From the NCBI RefSeq assembly GCF_003589595.1, contig NW_020653712.1, positions 1,430,537-1,494,536 on the forward strand: a stretch of 64,000 bases of DNA, written 5' to 3'. The stretch is from Hyposmocoma kahamanoa (Eukaryota; Arthropoda; Insecta; Lepidoptera; Cosmopterigidae). This document shows positions 22,228 through 33,700 of the stretch, one piece after another (within the stretch, counting starts at the first letter, position 1; each line of letters starts with the position of its first letter). Below the pieces are notes generated by a model. The model worked only from the letters and a program-made list of their open reading frames with translations. It was not told the origin of the DNA and searched no databases. A program made the translations under genes and the position numbers.

Positions 22228-24640
22228 GACGTGGATCTGTGAAGCTTTGTGGCAATTCGTTAACCACCACTTTAGATCGTTGATGGCTGCCAAGAGAATC
22301 GGGTGGTATTTGTTTATGTGTGTCTGCAATACCAGTAGCATGTTTAATGGGGTCAGCAAAGCAATGTAATATAGGCGACCCTTTAGTACAGCAAAGCTTG
22401 CAAAGTTGAGGAGACCGACTAGACTCTGTAACTCGTAGAGCGACGTTACGCCCTTCTGGAGCAACCGATTTGCTCTGGCGATCACAGTTAGAAGTTTTTG
22501 CTCGGGAACACTTTTTGATTCTACCAAGTGTTCCAGCTTATTCCCAAATACACTAGGGTCTTTTGGGATATTAAGACCGATTTGTCGTAGTTTACCATCC
22601 AGCCTAGAATTTCTAACGTTTGTAGGATACAATCGACGTGTTCTCGGGGACGTCGTGGATCGTGATGCGCTATCATAAAATCGTCTAGGTAGACAATAAT
22701 TCTGATTCCCTTTTCGCGTAGTTTCTGTGCGATCCAATTTGTAAGACTCGCAAATATTTTGGGGGCAGTGCTTAGTCCAAATGGGAGACTGGGAGGTCAT
22801 CTCCAGCAGTTCGCCTTTGTAAATCAGTCTTAAAAACCTTCTGTGGCTGTGGCTTATTTCGAGATGAAAGTAAGCCTGTGACAGATCGATTATGCATAAC
22901 CAATCGTTTTCCTGAAGGAAGTCCGGTATTCGACAAGCGTTTATAAGACGAAACGTTTCGGCTAGCACATACTGGTTCAGAGCTTTTAGATTGAATATCG
23001 GTCGTGCAGAACCATCGCTCTTGGGATCAGAAAACTGGGAGATATTGGAGCCAGATTTAGGACACCCTGACGTTTCATTTGGTTTATTATAAAAGTGATT
23101 TCTGGTAATTCTAAAGTATGATAATCGGTTTCCTGAGACTTGGGTAAATGAGAGGGGGTTTTAGTTGAAACGGTACCCTCTTATATTTGTAAAATGTACT
23201 TTGGCACCCCCATCACTTTCCCTTGATCGTAAAACTGTACAAGGCGACCTGGAACGAGCTCAGATCAGTATTTGCGCCTCTTATTGCCTCTGTATTTTGA
23301 GGAAGATAAGGCTCGCTTACGATTGCCTACATATTGTCCTTGGGGCCTTTGTCGGGGACGGGACTGCCGTCCACGACAGGAATTATTTGGTGAACCACCA
23401 GCATGGCGCGTGTTGTGCCCTTGCGTAACTAACTTGCGATGTACCCTGCGAGGGTGGTGGATTGCAGCATGTAGCTTGCATGTTATGGGCACATGGTCCC
23501 ACGGATGTACCCTGCGAGGGTACCGGGTGCTGTATATTCCCCTGCGAGGGGCAGCCGTTTATCTTACCAGGTCCCGCCTGCGAGGCGGCACCAGAGACGA
23601 TAGCGTTTTTCTTTTTCAGAGGCCAGAAACATTTTCTTATTCCGCCAGACTTTTTAATCGAAGACGAGAAGGATTTTTCATTGAATAAGTTGTGCCACGA
23701 CGGAGGAATTTTTAGCAGACTACCTTTTAAAAGCGGGTCTCGTACGTGGTTGACAATCCCGTCGCGACGCATCTATATTACTTCCGCACGATGGCCACAA
23801 ATTAATTGAAGTAAGTCCGAGGAAACTTTTTGAAAGTCACCTGGAAAAAAAACCTGTTAACTTTGCAGAAAGATTTTCAAAAGTAACGGCCTGTTCGTCT
23901 TTAGTCCAGTTAAACAATTCCCTCAAAGTATCTTCTAAGGATTCTCTTTGTTTAAGAAAGCAAAAAGTCAATGCCGCATAAGCCTTTTCAGCGTATAACA
24001 AGTTGCGAAAGGTATCGTACTTCCTCGTTTACCTCTAATTTAACAAAACCTGGTGAATGATTATACAATTTCTGGGTTTCTGCATATCGCAATTCACACC
24101 ATTCTTTTTTATCAAACATTTGAAATTCATGTACATGTTTTAACTGCGACTCTGAGGACTTAGGAACAGAAGGTTCCTTTAACTTGGTAGCTATATTTAA
24201 ATTAAAAAGATTTTGAGAGTCACGACATCCACTTGGGTCATTACAAACACTAGGATTGTCATCCATCTTGGGCAAAGGCGGTGGAGACTCGGCACCATAT
24301 TGCACGTAAAGATCCTGCTCACGTCCGTAATGTAACCACTTTTTATTTCGGCAAGCTGTTCATAAAGTTCATGAACTTGTTTGGAAAGCTCATTTGACTC
24401 ACGGTTTGATTGTTGTGAATGTTTGCCCCCCTTTTCTTTTGGCGGCGGCGTCGTGATCTTCTGCGATTGCGAGAAGAATCCGACGAGCTTGAACTGTTGC
24501 TGGAACTTGAGCTGCTGCTGGAACTCGAGCTTGAAGAGGATGAAGACCTTTGCTTGTTTTTATCGTTTCCTTCCGTCCTAGGATATATCGCACTTGAAAT
24601 TACACGAAAAAGCCTTGTTAACACTAGCTAAATCATTTAA
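22228..24640 (-). pseudogene. DIRS-like retrotransposon remnant (gag + reverse transcriptase)
   Basis: Reverse strand. A gag-like part comprises 24343-24624 (Ser-run then Arg-rich RNRRRSRRRRQKK), 23988-24305 and 23383-23772. A reverse transcriptase follows, with SDGSARPIFNLKALNQYVLA near 22975-23030, IIDLSQAYFHLEISHSHRRF (in 22219-22968) and the catalytic YLDDF in another frame at about 22678-22693, then LQKGVTSLYELQSLVGLLNF. The DLSQAYFH...HRRFLR pattern is characteristic of DIRS-type reverse transcriptases. At least three frameshifts break it. The RNase H, methyltransferase and tyrosine recombinase parts are missing beyond 22227. It is not expected to be active. The exact right boundary is uncertain. 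Confidence 0.8.
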
Positions 24641-24897
24641 CACATTTAGGTAGGGTAGAACTAAAAAGTATTAGTTCTACTGCGCTATAAATAGAAAATA
24701 TGAAAAACGTACGGCAAAGCCGTTAAATAGTGTATAAACGATCGACACTAAATTGATCATGTTTAATTCGTTAAATAATTTTACTGTTATTAAATATTAA
24801 AGATTCTAAATTCAGATACATTCAAAAATATGTGTATTACTTACATGACGAAGTAATTTCACCGTAAAATTTTAATTCGAAGTATAAAGTATTATCT

Positions 24898-25170
24898 TTA
24901 ATATGTTTGAACACGGCGAGAATCTCGACGCCAATGAGAATCAAAATGTTGCCTCTTCCAGCGTGTTCGCTCAGCTGTAACGTCCAAAAGCTGGGAGAAT
25001 AACCATGCGGTTGATGACATCTTAACCAGGGGCAATTGGCGGTCTAGCAACACATTCAGAAAGTTTTTAAGGCGTGAAGTAATGCCTACTTCTGCTAAAA
25101 GAGGTGTTACTGATTTATTTGTACCAATTATATAATTAATGTCCAAAATTTTGTGACTCTGTGATTTCAA
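24898..25170 (-). pseudogene. Reverse-strand ORF, possibly the start of the DIRS gag
   Basis: A 90-codon frame with RLKNFLNVLLDRQLPLV and RWKRQHFDSHWRRDSRR, upstream of and in the same direction as the DIRS gag frames. It has no domain I can name. Position and strand make it a likely part of that element. Confidence 0.35.
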
Positions 25171-25343
25171 TTTAAGTTCTCATACTCGTAAATATAGATT
25201 CATACTCACTTATATTGGTATTTAAAATTTTACCTATTTAATAATTCCTTCTTCTGTACCTACTTAATATCTGCTACACATTGGCGTCCACGGCGTCAAC
25301 CTTTTCCCTACCACCAGGCGATAACAGACACGTCTCATATATG

Positions 25344-25442
25344 CTATAAGCTTCGAATAACGGTCAAGTCAAATTAATAGAAGCGTTTTACCTACCAATA
25401 AAACGCATATTAATTTACTTACCATATTCGAAGCTTATAGAT
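25344..25442. repeat. Inverted repeat with a third arm at 25622
   Basis: ctataagcttcgaata (about 25345) pairs with tattcgaagcttatag (about 25426). A third copy, gctataagcttcgaataacg at 25621, lies directly before the shared 5' block of gene 2. Confidence 0.7.
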
Positions 25443-25666
25443 AATTTCTTCCTGGTGCATGTACATATTCGACACCATGAGAATCAAAATGGTGCCTCTT
25501 CTATCCACCACTCGCCACCCCATTTAGCGGTGGTGGTAGTAAACGCAAGAAAGAGATGACGATATAGGGTAGAAAGAGATGGATATGTAGGCGGGAACAG
25601 GTGACTGCTATCTCATGTATGCTATAAGCTTCGAATAACGGTCCAAACAAATTAATACCAACTATA

Positions 25667-25802
25667 CACGTAGAGGTGAGACGAGCGGCGGCCGCCTTCT
25701 TTGCCTCAACTTAAGGAAAATAGCCCTAAAATTATTTTTTTGGAAACAAATAGTGAAACAAGAAGTTACTTTATTTTTGGAAGAATAAGGAATATATCTA
25801 AG
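25667..25802 (+). promoter_or_regulatory. Candidate non-coding first exon of gene 2
   Basis: This segment and its continuation to 25855 match 60436-60622 upstream of gene 3. ctcaacttaaggaaaatag is identical in both. Homology crosses a splice donor (aag|gtatgtatttgg) in both. Both lie upstream of an ATG exon that begins exactly at an acceptor (cacag|atg), which requires an upstream UTR exon. The role is inferred. Unlike the gene 3 copy, no TATA box precedes it; the homology starts abruptly after repeat-like sequence. Confidence 0.5.
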
Positions 25803-25904
25803 GTATGTATTTGGTGCAAAATAATAACAATATATCTTACAATGTGTTCACGTGCGTTATACGTTTGGTTTGATATATATAAACAAAATCTTTATTTAAT
25901 ACAA

Positions 25905-26060
25905 CTGCCTCCGTGACCGAAAGGTTACCATGCTGGTCTGCCACGCAGAGGTAGAGGGTTCGATTCCCGGGTCGGGAGAAATATTTGTATGGCCTATATT
26001 TATTTCTCTCGTGAGTTTGGATGTCATTTGTGCTTGTCTTTGTGTGTCCATAGATGGTAA
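25905..26060 (+). mobile_element. SINE-2 (tRNA-derived)
   Basis: gcctccgtgaccgaaaggtt (A-box region), gggttcgattcccgggtcgg (B box), then the atatttgtatggcctatatt body. Acceptor-stem pairing is poor, so it is a SINE head, not a tRNA gene. Confidence 0.8.
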
Positions 26061-26134
26061 TTTTATTAACTTTGCCTTTTCCAACAATGTATAATGAACA
26101 TTAAGTAATTGGTAATGACAATCGTTTACATGGA

Positions 26135-26345
26135 ATAAATATAGTCGTGGTAGCCTAACGATTTCACCTATCGCCTCTCAAGCAAAGGTCGTGGGCTCCT
26201 ATCCGGGTCCGAACCTCTGAGTTCCTTGGTATTTATATGCAAAATTTAATTTGAAATTTACTACGAGCTTTTCGGTGAATGAAAATATCGTGATAAAACC
26301 TACACGTCGAAGAAGGTTCACAACTCCCGGAGAACGTGTCAAACT
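26135..26345 (+). mobile_element. SINE-3 (tRNA-derived)
   Basis: cgcctctcaagcaaaggtcg and a degraded B box, then gaaatttactacgagctttt and aacctacacgtcgaagaagg, a body I associate with a common lepidopteran SINE. Confidence 0.65.
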
Positions 26346-26504
26346 TAAACTTGAATCATCTTATTTCACAGACAAGAAATGACACTATAAATCATAGTTT
26401 CCCAAAGTGGCGCCTATTAATGGGCGTTGCAAAGTCCTAGGGGGCGGTAAGGAAGCAATTGGGGGGCGTTGATGCTATCCAGGGGGTGCTACTGCATTGG
26501 AAAA

Positions 26505-26580
26505 AAATCTTTTAGTAGTACCAGTAGAGCTCCTTGTGAAAGAGCTCGTCCAGGGAAGTACTGCCACCTTATCTACTTCT
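26505..26580 (-). repeat. Repeat D 3' fragment, reverse strand
   Basis: cagtagagctccttgtgaaa then gtccagggaagtactgccac, matching the end of the copy at 54735-54785. Confidence 0.65.
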
Positions 26581-27214
26581 GTACATAACCCAGCCTGTAC
26601 ATAACCGATAGTTGCATAGATTTACACTCAGTTTTGTATAGCCATCTTGTATTCGCCATGTTGGAAAATTTTTGATCTCGGTAGAACCTAACAGAATGAA
26701 GAAGAAAGGACCCTGTCCTTGACAAGTTCTGTTTGAAAGCCAAATAGCCATCTCTCAGCCTTTAACGGGCCTTTTATCCTGTTTACTCGCCAAAACCGGT
26801 CGGTTACCATTAAGCCTCTCACGGGCCATTGCCATGGTGCCATTATATATGTAGATTTTAAGACTTTCGTGGTTATTCACTAAATGATCCAACCCAATGA
26901 ATGAGTCAACCCGTGACCATGGAGCGTGCAACCGTTCCGAAATATCGGGAAAATAAAAAGAAGTCATACCGTGGTAAGAAACCTGATATTAGTGATAATC
27001 ATTTAGTGCCATTATATGATTGACTATATTTCGATAATAATATAATTAATGTAATCATTTCATTAATAATATTATATATAACATAATTAATTAATAATTG
27101 ACCAATTAATTATGCCATATCTTATCTATTTATCTTATCTGGCATAATATTTTCTAAGCACAAATGTAATGTTTTTTTCAGTTATGTTATTTTTTATTTC
27201 CGTAGGTTATTTAT

Positions 27215-27520
27215 GGGTCTCATCATCATCATTATATACAGCCTTTCTTCACCCACTGCTGGGTATAGGCCTCCAAGTTTCTTTGCCACTCCCCACGATC
27301 CCGTGCCAATCTCATCCAGGTTCGCGCCCCCCAATTCCTGCGATGTCATCCGGCCATCTCGCCGCTGGACGCCCGACGTTCCTCCAGGCCTTGGACGCCA
27401 CTCAGTTATCGCCTTACTCCATCTGTCATCTTGTCTCCGTATCAGGTGCCCTGCCCAGCTCCACTTTAGCTTTGCGATGCGGTTCCCCACGTTCTTTACC
27501 TTAGTTCGACTTCGGATCTG
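27215..27520 (-). pseudogene. RTE-type non-LTR C-terminus
   Basis: Reverse frame with NRIAKLKWSWAGHLIRRQDD and ITEWRPRPGGT, then LDEIGTGSWG and GLYPAVGEE, ending at a (TGA/TCA)n-like tail (atcatcatcat at 27221). This is the C-terminal signature of insect RTE elements. It is 5'-truncated. Confidence 0.85.
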
Positions 27521-28124
27521 GTTTATGGATAAGGTATTATATATTTAGAAGTTGTTTTACCGTACACATTTACTTATTTTGTAGGTTGCTGCTGTAGTAG
27601 GTTGCTGTAGGAGTAAATTTGAACTTTAAATTTATCATGTACCTATAGGGATAATGTTACAATTTTAAAAAATTTCAGCGTCATAGGTAATGCATTTTTT
27701 ATTTTTGGGGATAATTATTTATTTTAAAATTCTAGTCTGAAGGTTCTACTATAACTTGTAAGTCATATGAAATAATACTTTCTGCTAGAGCATTATATTA
27801 TATATTTAGCATTATAGAGTAAGGCACTTTGTATTTAATTACATAGAATTTAGCTAACATAACTCTGAGTTTGTCATTAACATTTTCTGTGTTTATCTCA
27901 TTCAAATCTGTTATCAATAATTATACTAATAAGTATGTTGGCTAATTTTCTCTAATGGTGAAAAGGTATAGATGAGTTTATCAATCACCTTTTTTGTTCC
28001 ATCATTTGATATTATAAAAAAGCTAAACGGGTAAAAGCCTGCCTGCAAGAGCTAAGCTTGGCTTTGTCCAAAACCCAGAGAAGTCTGAGAGCAGACGTAC
28101 CCAGCAATTGGGTGTATAAATCAT

Positions 28125-28450
28125 GATATACGTACAGTCAACGGAATGTAGGGTCCTTCGCCGACACTAAATGACCCATCTTTATTACAACTGGAAAATG
28201 TTATAAGACTGCACCGAAGCAGCGATACGTAATTGGGTTCCCTTCCTGTATCGTTATTACTAAAACTTTACTTATGAAATTAAATATTCTTAGAAACACG
28301 ATTACTTGTTTCCTCTATAGAAAAAACATCCAAAGTTATTTCTACAGAACAGGTAAAGGTATTAAGGAAAAAACAAACTTGTTTTATTTTTCTGTTAATA
28401 TTTACAATATCTAACCGGTTCTTGTGACTAAAGTACCGGCACGCTATGAT
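28125..28450 (+). repeat. Repeat J
   Basis: cagtcaacggaatgtagggt, tggaaaatgttat and atatctaaccggttcttgtg recur in order at 62345-62495. The family is unknown. Confidence 0.6.
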
Positions 28451-28509
28451 GGCCGTTTTGACATGGTTTTGACGTTTGTCCGGTCATCAAGTTTCGTATT
28501 AATTCATAA

Positions 28510-28800
28510 CTACGTTGAAGGAGGAGCATATATTAAGATTACCATTTCCTAAGTTTAAAATTTACATTAAAAGTATTTTAATTGAAAAGTCATATTACAA
28601 AATTGTAGACTACGTATCGATATACGTATCCACACAAATATGATTCAAAATGTATTACATAGCATTTAAGTTTATTTGAAAAGAGCAATCCCTAGAGTTT
28701 CTTGCTCGTTATTCTCAGGGAGGTCAGCGTTGTGAAAGAGCTTAAAAAATGACGTTTTCAAGTATAAAAGTTTTGCCTATGGAATAAATGATTATTTGAC
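28510..28800 (+). mobile_element. Non-LTR 3' end, family Q
   Basis: A degraded frame (LPFPKFKIYIKSILIEKSYY-like) is followed by ctcgttattctcagggaggt and a tail matching the reverse copies at 32455-32830 and 61470-61720. Confidence 0.65.
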
Positions 28801-29039
28801 TTTGGAGCTAATTGCTGTACGTTGTTGACAATTGTGACGTGCTGTAAAATTTATGTATAATTTTACGACACAACTATGATATGTTTTTCGAAATTCGAAA
28901 TTTTAAAAATGAAATTTGAAACGATCGTCATTTATAGGATCGTTAGCCACGTTTTTATTTTCGTTTTATTAAAACTTTTTAATCAGCTACCCCTTGCAAT
29001 GCTAAAATTAGATCATATTTTTTAACAAGAACTAAAAGG

Positions 29040-29402
29040 GCGTTCGGCACCCAAAGCCCGTTTTGATGTTATTGCAACAAAACATGTAAAACACTATCTA
29101 GTATCTCGTGACAAAAACTCATATCGACCTCCCTTCTAGATGGCGTAAGTTTCATTCATTTAGTAGGTGGCGCTCCGCCCTTGTGGCATAGATTATAAAT
29201 GTGCGGTTGAATTTCGGATACGTTGGAGTATGGAGCATCTAGGAAGCCAGTGAGATCTGCTGAAGATGATTCTATCGATTCATCTCAATCCAGCGAAAGT
29301 AATGAATGATTAAAAAAACTTTTTTAAGGTTTATTCATGTAACTTTTAAATAAGACTGATTCACAATTTAATCCTTAAAAACCAATGATAAAACGAACGC
29401 CC
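29040..29402. mobile_element. Possible MITE K with gggcgttcg ends
   Basis: Starts gggcgttcgg and ends acgaacgcccc, about 360 bp with no ORF. The inverted end is short and no target duplication is clear. Confidence 0.5.
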
Positions 29403-29634
29403 CATTAATTTACCGGTTTGATAATTTGATACAACAAGGGCGGCTAACATGAGGAAAAAAATATTTTCAAATGTTTCCAATCGTTTTAAAATAATAATAG
29501 CAACTGAATCTTTCAGCTAAATCATGGGACAAATAAATAATAAAGTATATAGGGGTCATATTATAAATATTAAAAATACACAAGTATATACACCCCTGAA
29601 CCAATAGAACCAATATATGCACCCCCGAATACCA

Positions 29635-29790
29635 AGTGACGCGGACGAACAAGTCATGCCCTGGTGGTAAGCGACGCGCCTATCCATAACAGTTACAGTG
29701 CCATTCAAAGCTTTAAGTCGCAAATGTTTAGGGCACCCGCCATAAATGCCATATTTGTATGCAGTGAGCACCCATTAAAACACTGAAGAC
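29635..29790 (+). repeat. Repeat D fragment
   Basis: aagtgacgcggacgaacaag and cctatccataacagttacag are recognisable; the 3' part is lost. Confidence 0.65.
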
Positions 29791-30084
29791 GATACCCATA
29801 TTCATTTTAATTGAAAAAGTCGTGTCCGCCATCGATTAAGAAATAATACCATACTCGAATTGATAATGGGTAACTGCAGCTTGATTTTAGTTGCGGCGCG
29901 TCGTAGAGGTCCGCCATTTAGCTTTTGAAAAGGTTTTGCAAAATATAATTTCATTATCTAAAACTCCAAACAAAATAAAATTCTACGGTTCACCTTTCTT
30001 CTGTATGCGGAAACTGATACAATTTAAGATTTTTATCTATGCGAGATGATGACAGCTGTCAGAGGAAGTATTTAACGTGAATGA

Positions 30085-30300
30085 CTCAACCCTCAATGGT
30101 GTGTCCCGAGCGAGTGTATGGCAGCTCGGGTTCGCACCCACCCCTCACTCGTCTCGCACACCCCGCACAATTACTGTGTCCAGACGTGTCCGTTAGCCGA
30201 CTGTAGGATTTGGTTAGACTGCGGTTATATTGTGTAGATTTTTATTAGCTGTCACAACTCACAGGTACAATCCTAGATTATTTTTAGTATTTTGTACGTG
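30085..30300 (+). promoter_or_regulatory. Conserved block upstream of the gene 2 start
   Basis: ggtgtgtcccgagcgagtgt, then atggcag and tcctagattatttttag, recur in the same order at 63192-63320 upstream of gene 3. It may be intronic regulatory DNA or a promoter retained through the duplication; the sequence alone does not decide. Confidence 0.5.
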
Positions 30301-30503
30301 GCAGCTTCTATATAACTTGTTTTCACAAGTAAATGTATTATTATTATTTTTATATTTATTTTAAACTCTAGCCTCTCCCAAGGCCTAAAAGACTAATTTT
30401 GAATTTTTAAATGGGAGAGGCGGTATTTCCCGGCAATGCCACTATTTGGGACTTAACATTGTTTACCTCTCATCTTCAGAAATAATATATATTCTTTTCA
30501 CAG

Positions 30504-30714
30504 ATGTTCAAGTTTCTCCTTCTGTCACTACTCGCCATGGCAGCAGGTCGAGACGATTTAGAATCAGTATTAAGCCAAATATTCGGTTCGTCAACACCGG
30601 CAACCGGTAACATCGGTAGTGGTACTAACACCGGCAACGTCGGTGGGAGTCTTGGTAACAATAATGGAGCGACATTGGGATCATCCACTAATACACCGCC
30701 GGGAATAAATAATG
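30504..30714 (+). CDS. Gene 2 exon: signal peptide and Gly/Asn-rich linker
   Basis: The ATG follows the acceptor tcttttcacag directly, so an upstream UTR exon is implied. The donor gtaggt leaves one base (g) that completes gtg (Val) with exon 32234. The linker repeats the motif GN(I/V)G and ends TPPGINN. Confidence 0.88.
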
Positions 30715-33700
30715 GTAGGTAAAATATCTTGTAACTATAGGGTTTTATCGATACCTCCAATCCTCCAATGAACACTTACGCCAACTTAATGTTTGGACCT
30801 GTTGTTTTTATTTTGTTTTCGGTTTCTATACTTTTTTCACAAAAAATTCGGGGAGTAAAATATTAGCAAATAAATACTTCTGTTTACAAAAATAACAGCA
30901 AATGACTAAAAAAAAACAAAACTGGCATAGTGTTAATTGGAGGTATCGTTATAATGACGTGTGGGATCATGGCTACTTAAAAAATGTTAATAGCTCGCGC
31001 GGGAATAGAGCGGGAATGGAATTAAGTAAATAATTCGAGGGTTTTGNNNNNNNNNNCGGTAACACCGGTAGCGGTACTAACGCTGGTAACATCGGTGGGA
31101 ATCTTGGTAACAATAATGGACCTTCTACTGTTATACCGCCGGGAACAAATGATGGTAAGTCAAATATCTAGAAACTATAGGGCATCGAGTATATAACCAG
31201 AAATGGAGACGAAATAAGGGCCTTCCATGGCAACTCATTAGTGAAACCTGATATCACTTTTAATATCAACTCTCATTTGCGCTGAAATCACAAATTAGAA
31301 AGCTGAAATTGTGCAGTGCCAACAACTGACCTATGTGGACATCTCCGTATATTCCAAAAATATTCTGTATTTATTGTAATAAAGATAATATCTCTAAATA
31401 TGGGGAGTTGTTCCATTCGGTGGTGTGAGAAAAACTGCAAACCGTCTAATTACAAAACTGACGGACTCACATTTCATCGCTAATTAAATATTAAATATGT
31501 AATTTTTCAAATTTCGTCCATTATAACAAAGCTCAAGTTCAACTGGTCTTTTTGAAGTGAAACAATTGACGACACCCGTCAATTGTTTCGAATTTGGGCT
31601 GGCCAATCGGAGCGCCACCATAATGTATAACCATTGGCACTATAATGATATGGCAGAATAGTTTTCAAACAAATTAAATGACATTTTGTCTCTATTTCTG
31701 GTTATATACTCCATGGTAAATTCTATATTTCGCATACGTTAGAAGCATAAATCTCAAATCGCACCATCGCGAGAATCATGCTTCCGTTGCAGAGTTAAAA
31801 TAACTATGTAGGCAGCAATACGGTTCAATATTACATCATTAAATATATCGATTCTCGCCTCGCTCACCCTCGTCAATCCAGACTATTTCCACTGAAGATG
31901 CGCTAGGAGAAAATTTAAATTTTGCCATACAAGTTTCGTCTCGTCTTGCCCCGCTGGTGAAAAGCACCTTTGGTGGAGCCAAGCCCGCTCGCGACATCTC
32001 CAAAGAGCCTGTGTCGCTACGGGCCATTTCTTCCCAATATCATTACAATTGCAACCATTAGCATCCGAATTTCCGAGGGGATTATCAACTATATTGTTGA
32101 TGTGATTGTCCACCAATAATATATGATCCAGACAGATACCTATATCACGCACCACACCCGATACTAGCGACTATAGCCCGATTGATTTTATAAGTGTATT
32201 TTATACCACCACCTTGTTCTTTTGTTTACTCAGTGCCTAAAAATGACTCCTGTACTACTGTGAATAATGAAAAAGGCAAGTGCGTGAAGTACTACCTTTG
32301 TGACCGAAACGACGCTGTCTTCAATGCCAGTACCGGTATTAACCTTAGGTGAGTGGTTAACAAATTGACATTCGTCATCAATATCCACAGCCCGAGTTCT
32401 ACCATCTCTCGTAGTTAGTGTCACGATCCAGTCAAAGTCAAAGTCAAAGATTATTTATTCCATAGGTGAATTCCATAGATAAATTTACACTTGAAAACGT
32501 CACATTTAAGCTACTGCTCGTTCACTACGCTGACCTCCCTGAGAAGAACGAGCAAGAAACCCTAGGGATTGCTCTTTTCGAATAAACTTAAATGCTATGG
32601 AATACCTACACTTTGAATTAAATTTGTGTGGATTCTGGAGCCGTGTCGTCTTTCCATACATCTTTATCTAACAGGTAGTCTTCAATTTTGTAATATGATT
32701 TTTCGATCAAAATATTTTTAATGTAGTTTTTAAACTTAGGAAATGATAAACTTAATATATGCTCCGGAATCTTATTGCAAAAACGTATACAGTTCCCCAT
32801 AAAAGAGTTGTTTACCTTGGTTAAACGAAATCGTGGTGCAATGAGTTTGGACTTAGCTCTAAGTTTAATATTATGGATATCTTCTTTCTTATTGAAATTT
32901 CACACGTCATCACGATTATAATGAAATTCGAACCACGACCAATCTCGATAGCTTCATGTACTTTCCGCGGAATGAAATGCTTTTCTCTCGCCAGTACGGA
33001 CACGTTATCAAAACGAATATAGTGTGTCGAATCCGAATCCAATGAGTGTTCCGTCACTGCAGAGCCTCGATCGTCCCGGTTCTTCATACACCGTATGTTC
33101 CGTCAGTCGTGTGGATATGTTATGGTCGGTCTCTCCTATGTAACTCTTGCTACAGGAGCAGGGAATCTTATATACACCAGGAACATTCAATGGCTCCTTA
33201 TCGTTCGGTGAACGCACCAACTGTCTAAATTGCATCTTCGGCGTAACAAGTGTCCGATTTTATCCGTTACTCCCTTAATGTAAGGTAAGTATATCGGCAG
33301 CCTCCACTACCGCCGGACGAGAACGAACAGATGTGCTCACGGCACGATTATAATGCCTCCAGTTAAAGCCTACAGTTTCGTTAATATGTCTGAGTTTCAC
33401 AATGGTTTTCTATTTGGAATTAAAGGGTCTAGTGAAGACACGATAACGAAGGTTTCAATATAAATGTAGATCTCGGTACTCGGATTCCGAATGTGTATAC
33501 ATTTTTTTATAACATTTCAACTTATGTAAGTCGTTCTTCTCAGGAAAGTCAGCACAGTGAACGGGTAGTAGCTTAAAAAATGACGTTTTCAAGTGTAAAT
33601 TACTTTTTAATATTTACTGTGTATTATTGTGTTGTGGCGTTATGTAATAAATGAATTCTATTCTATTCTATTCTAAATATATTTTACCAATGGAATGATT

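Noticed and set aside
24381..24631. Forward frames opposite the DIRS gag (for example Leu/Glu-rich LEEDEDLCLF)
   Set aside because: Antisense shadows of the Ser-run in the reverse-strand gag.
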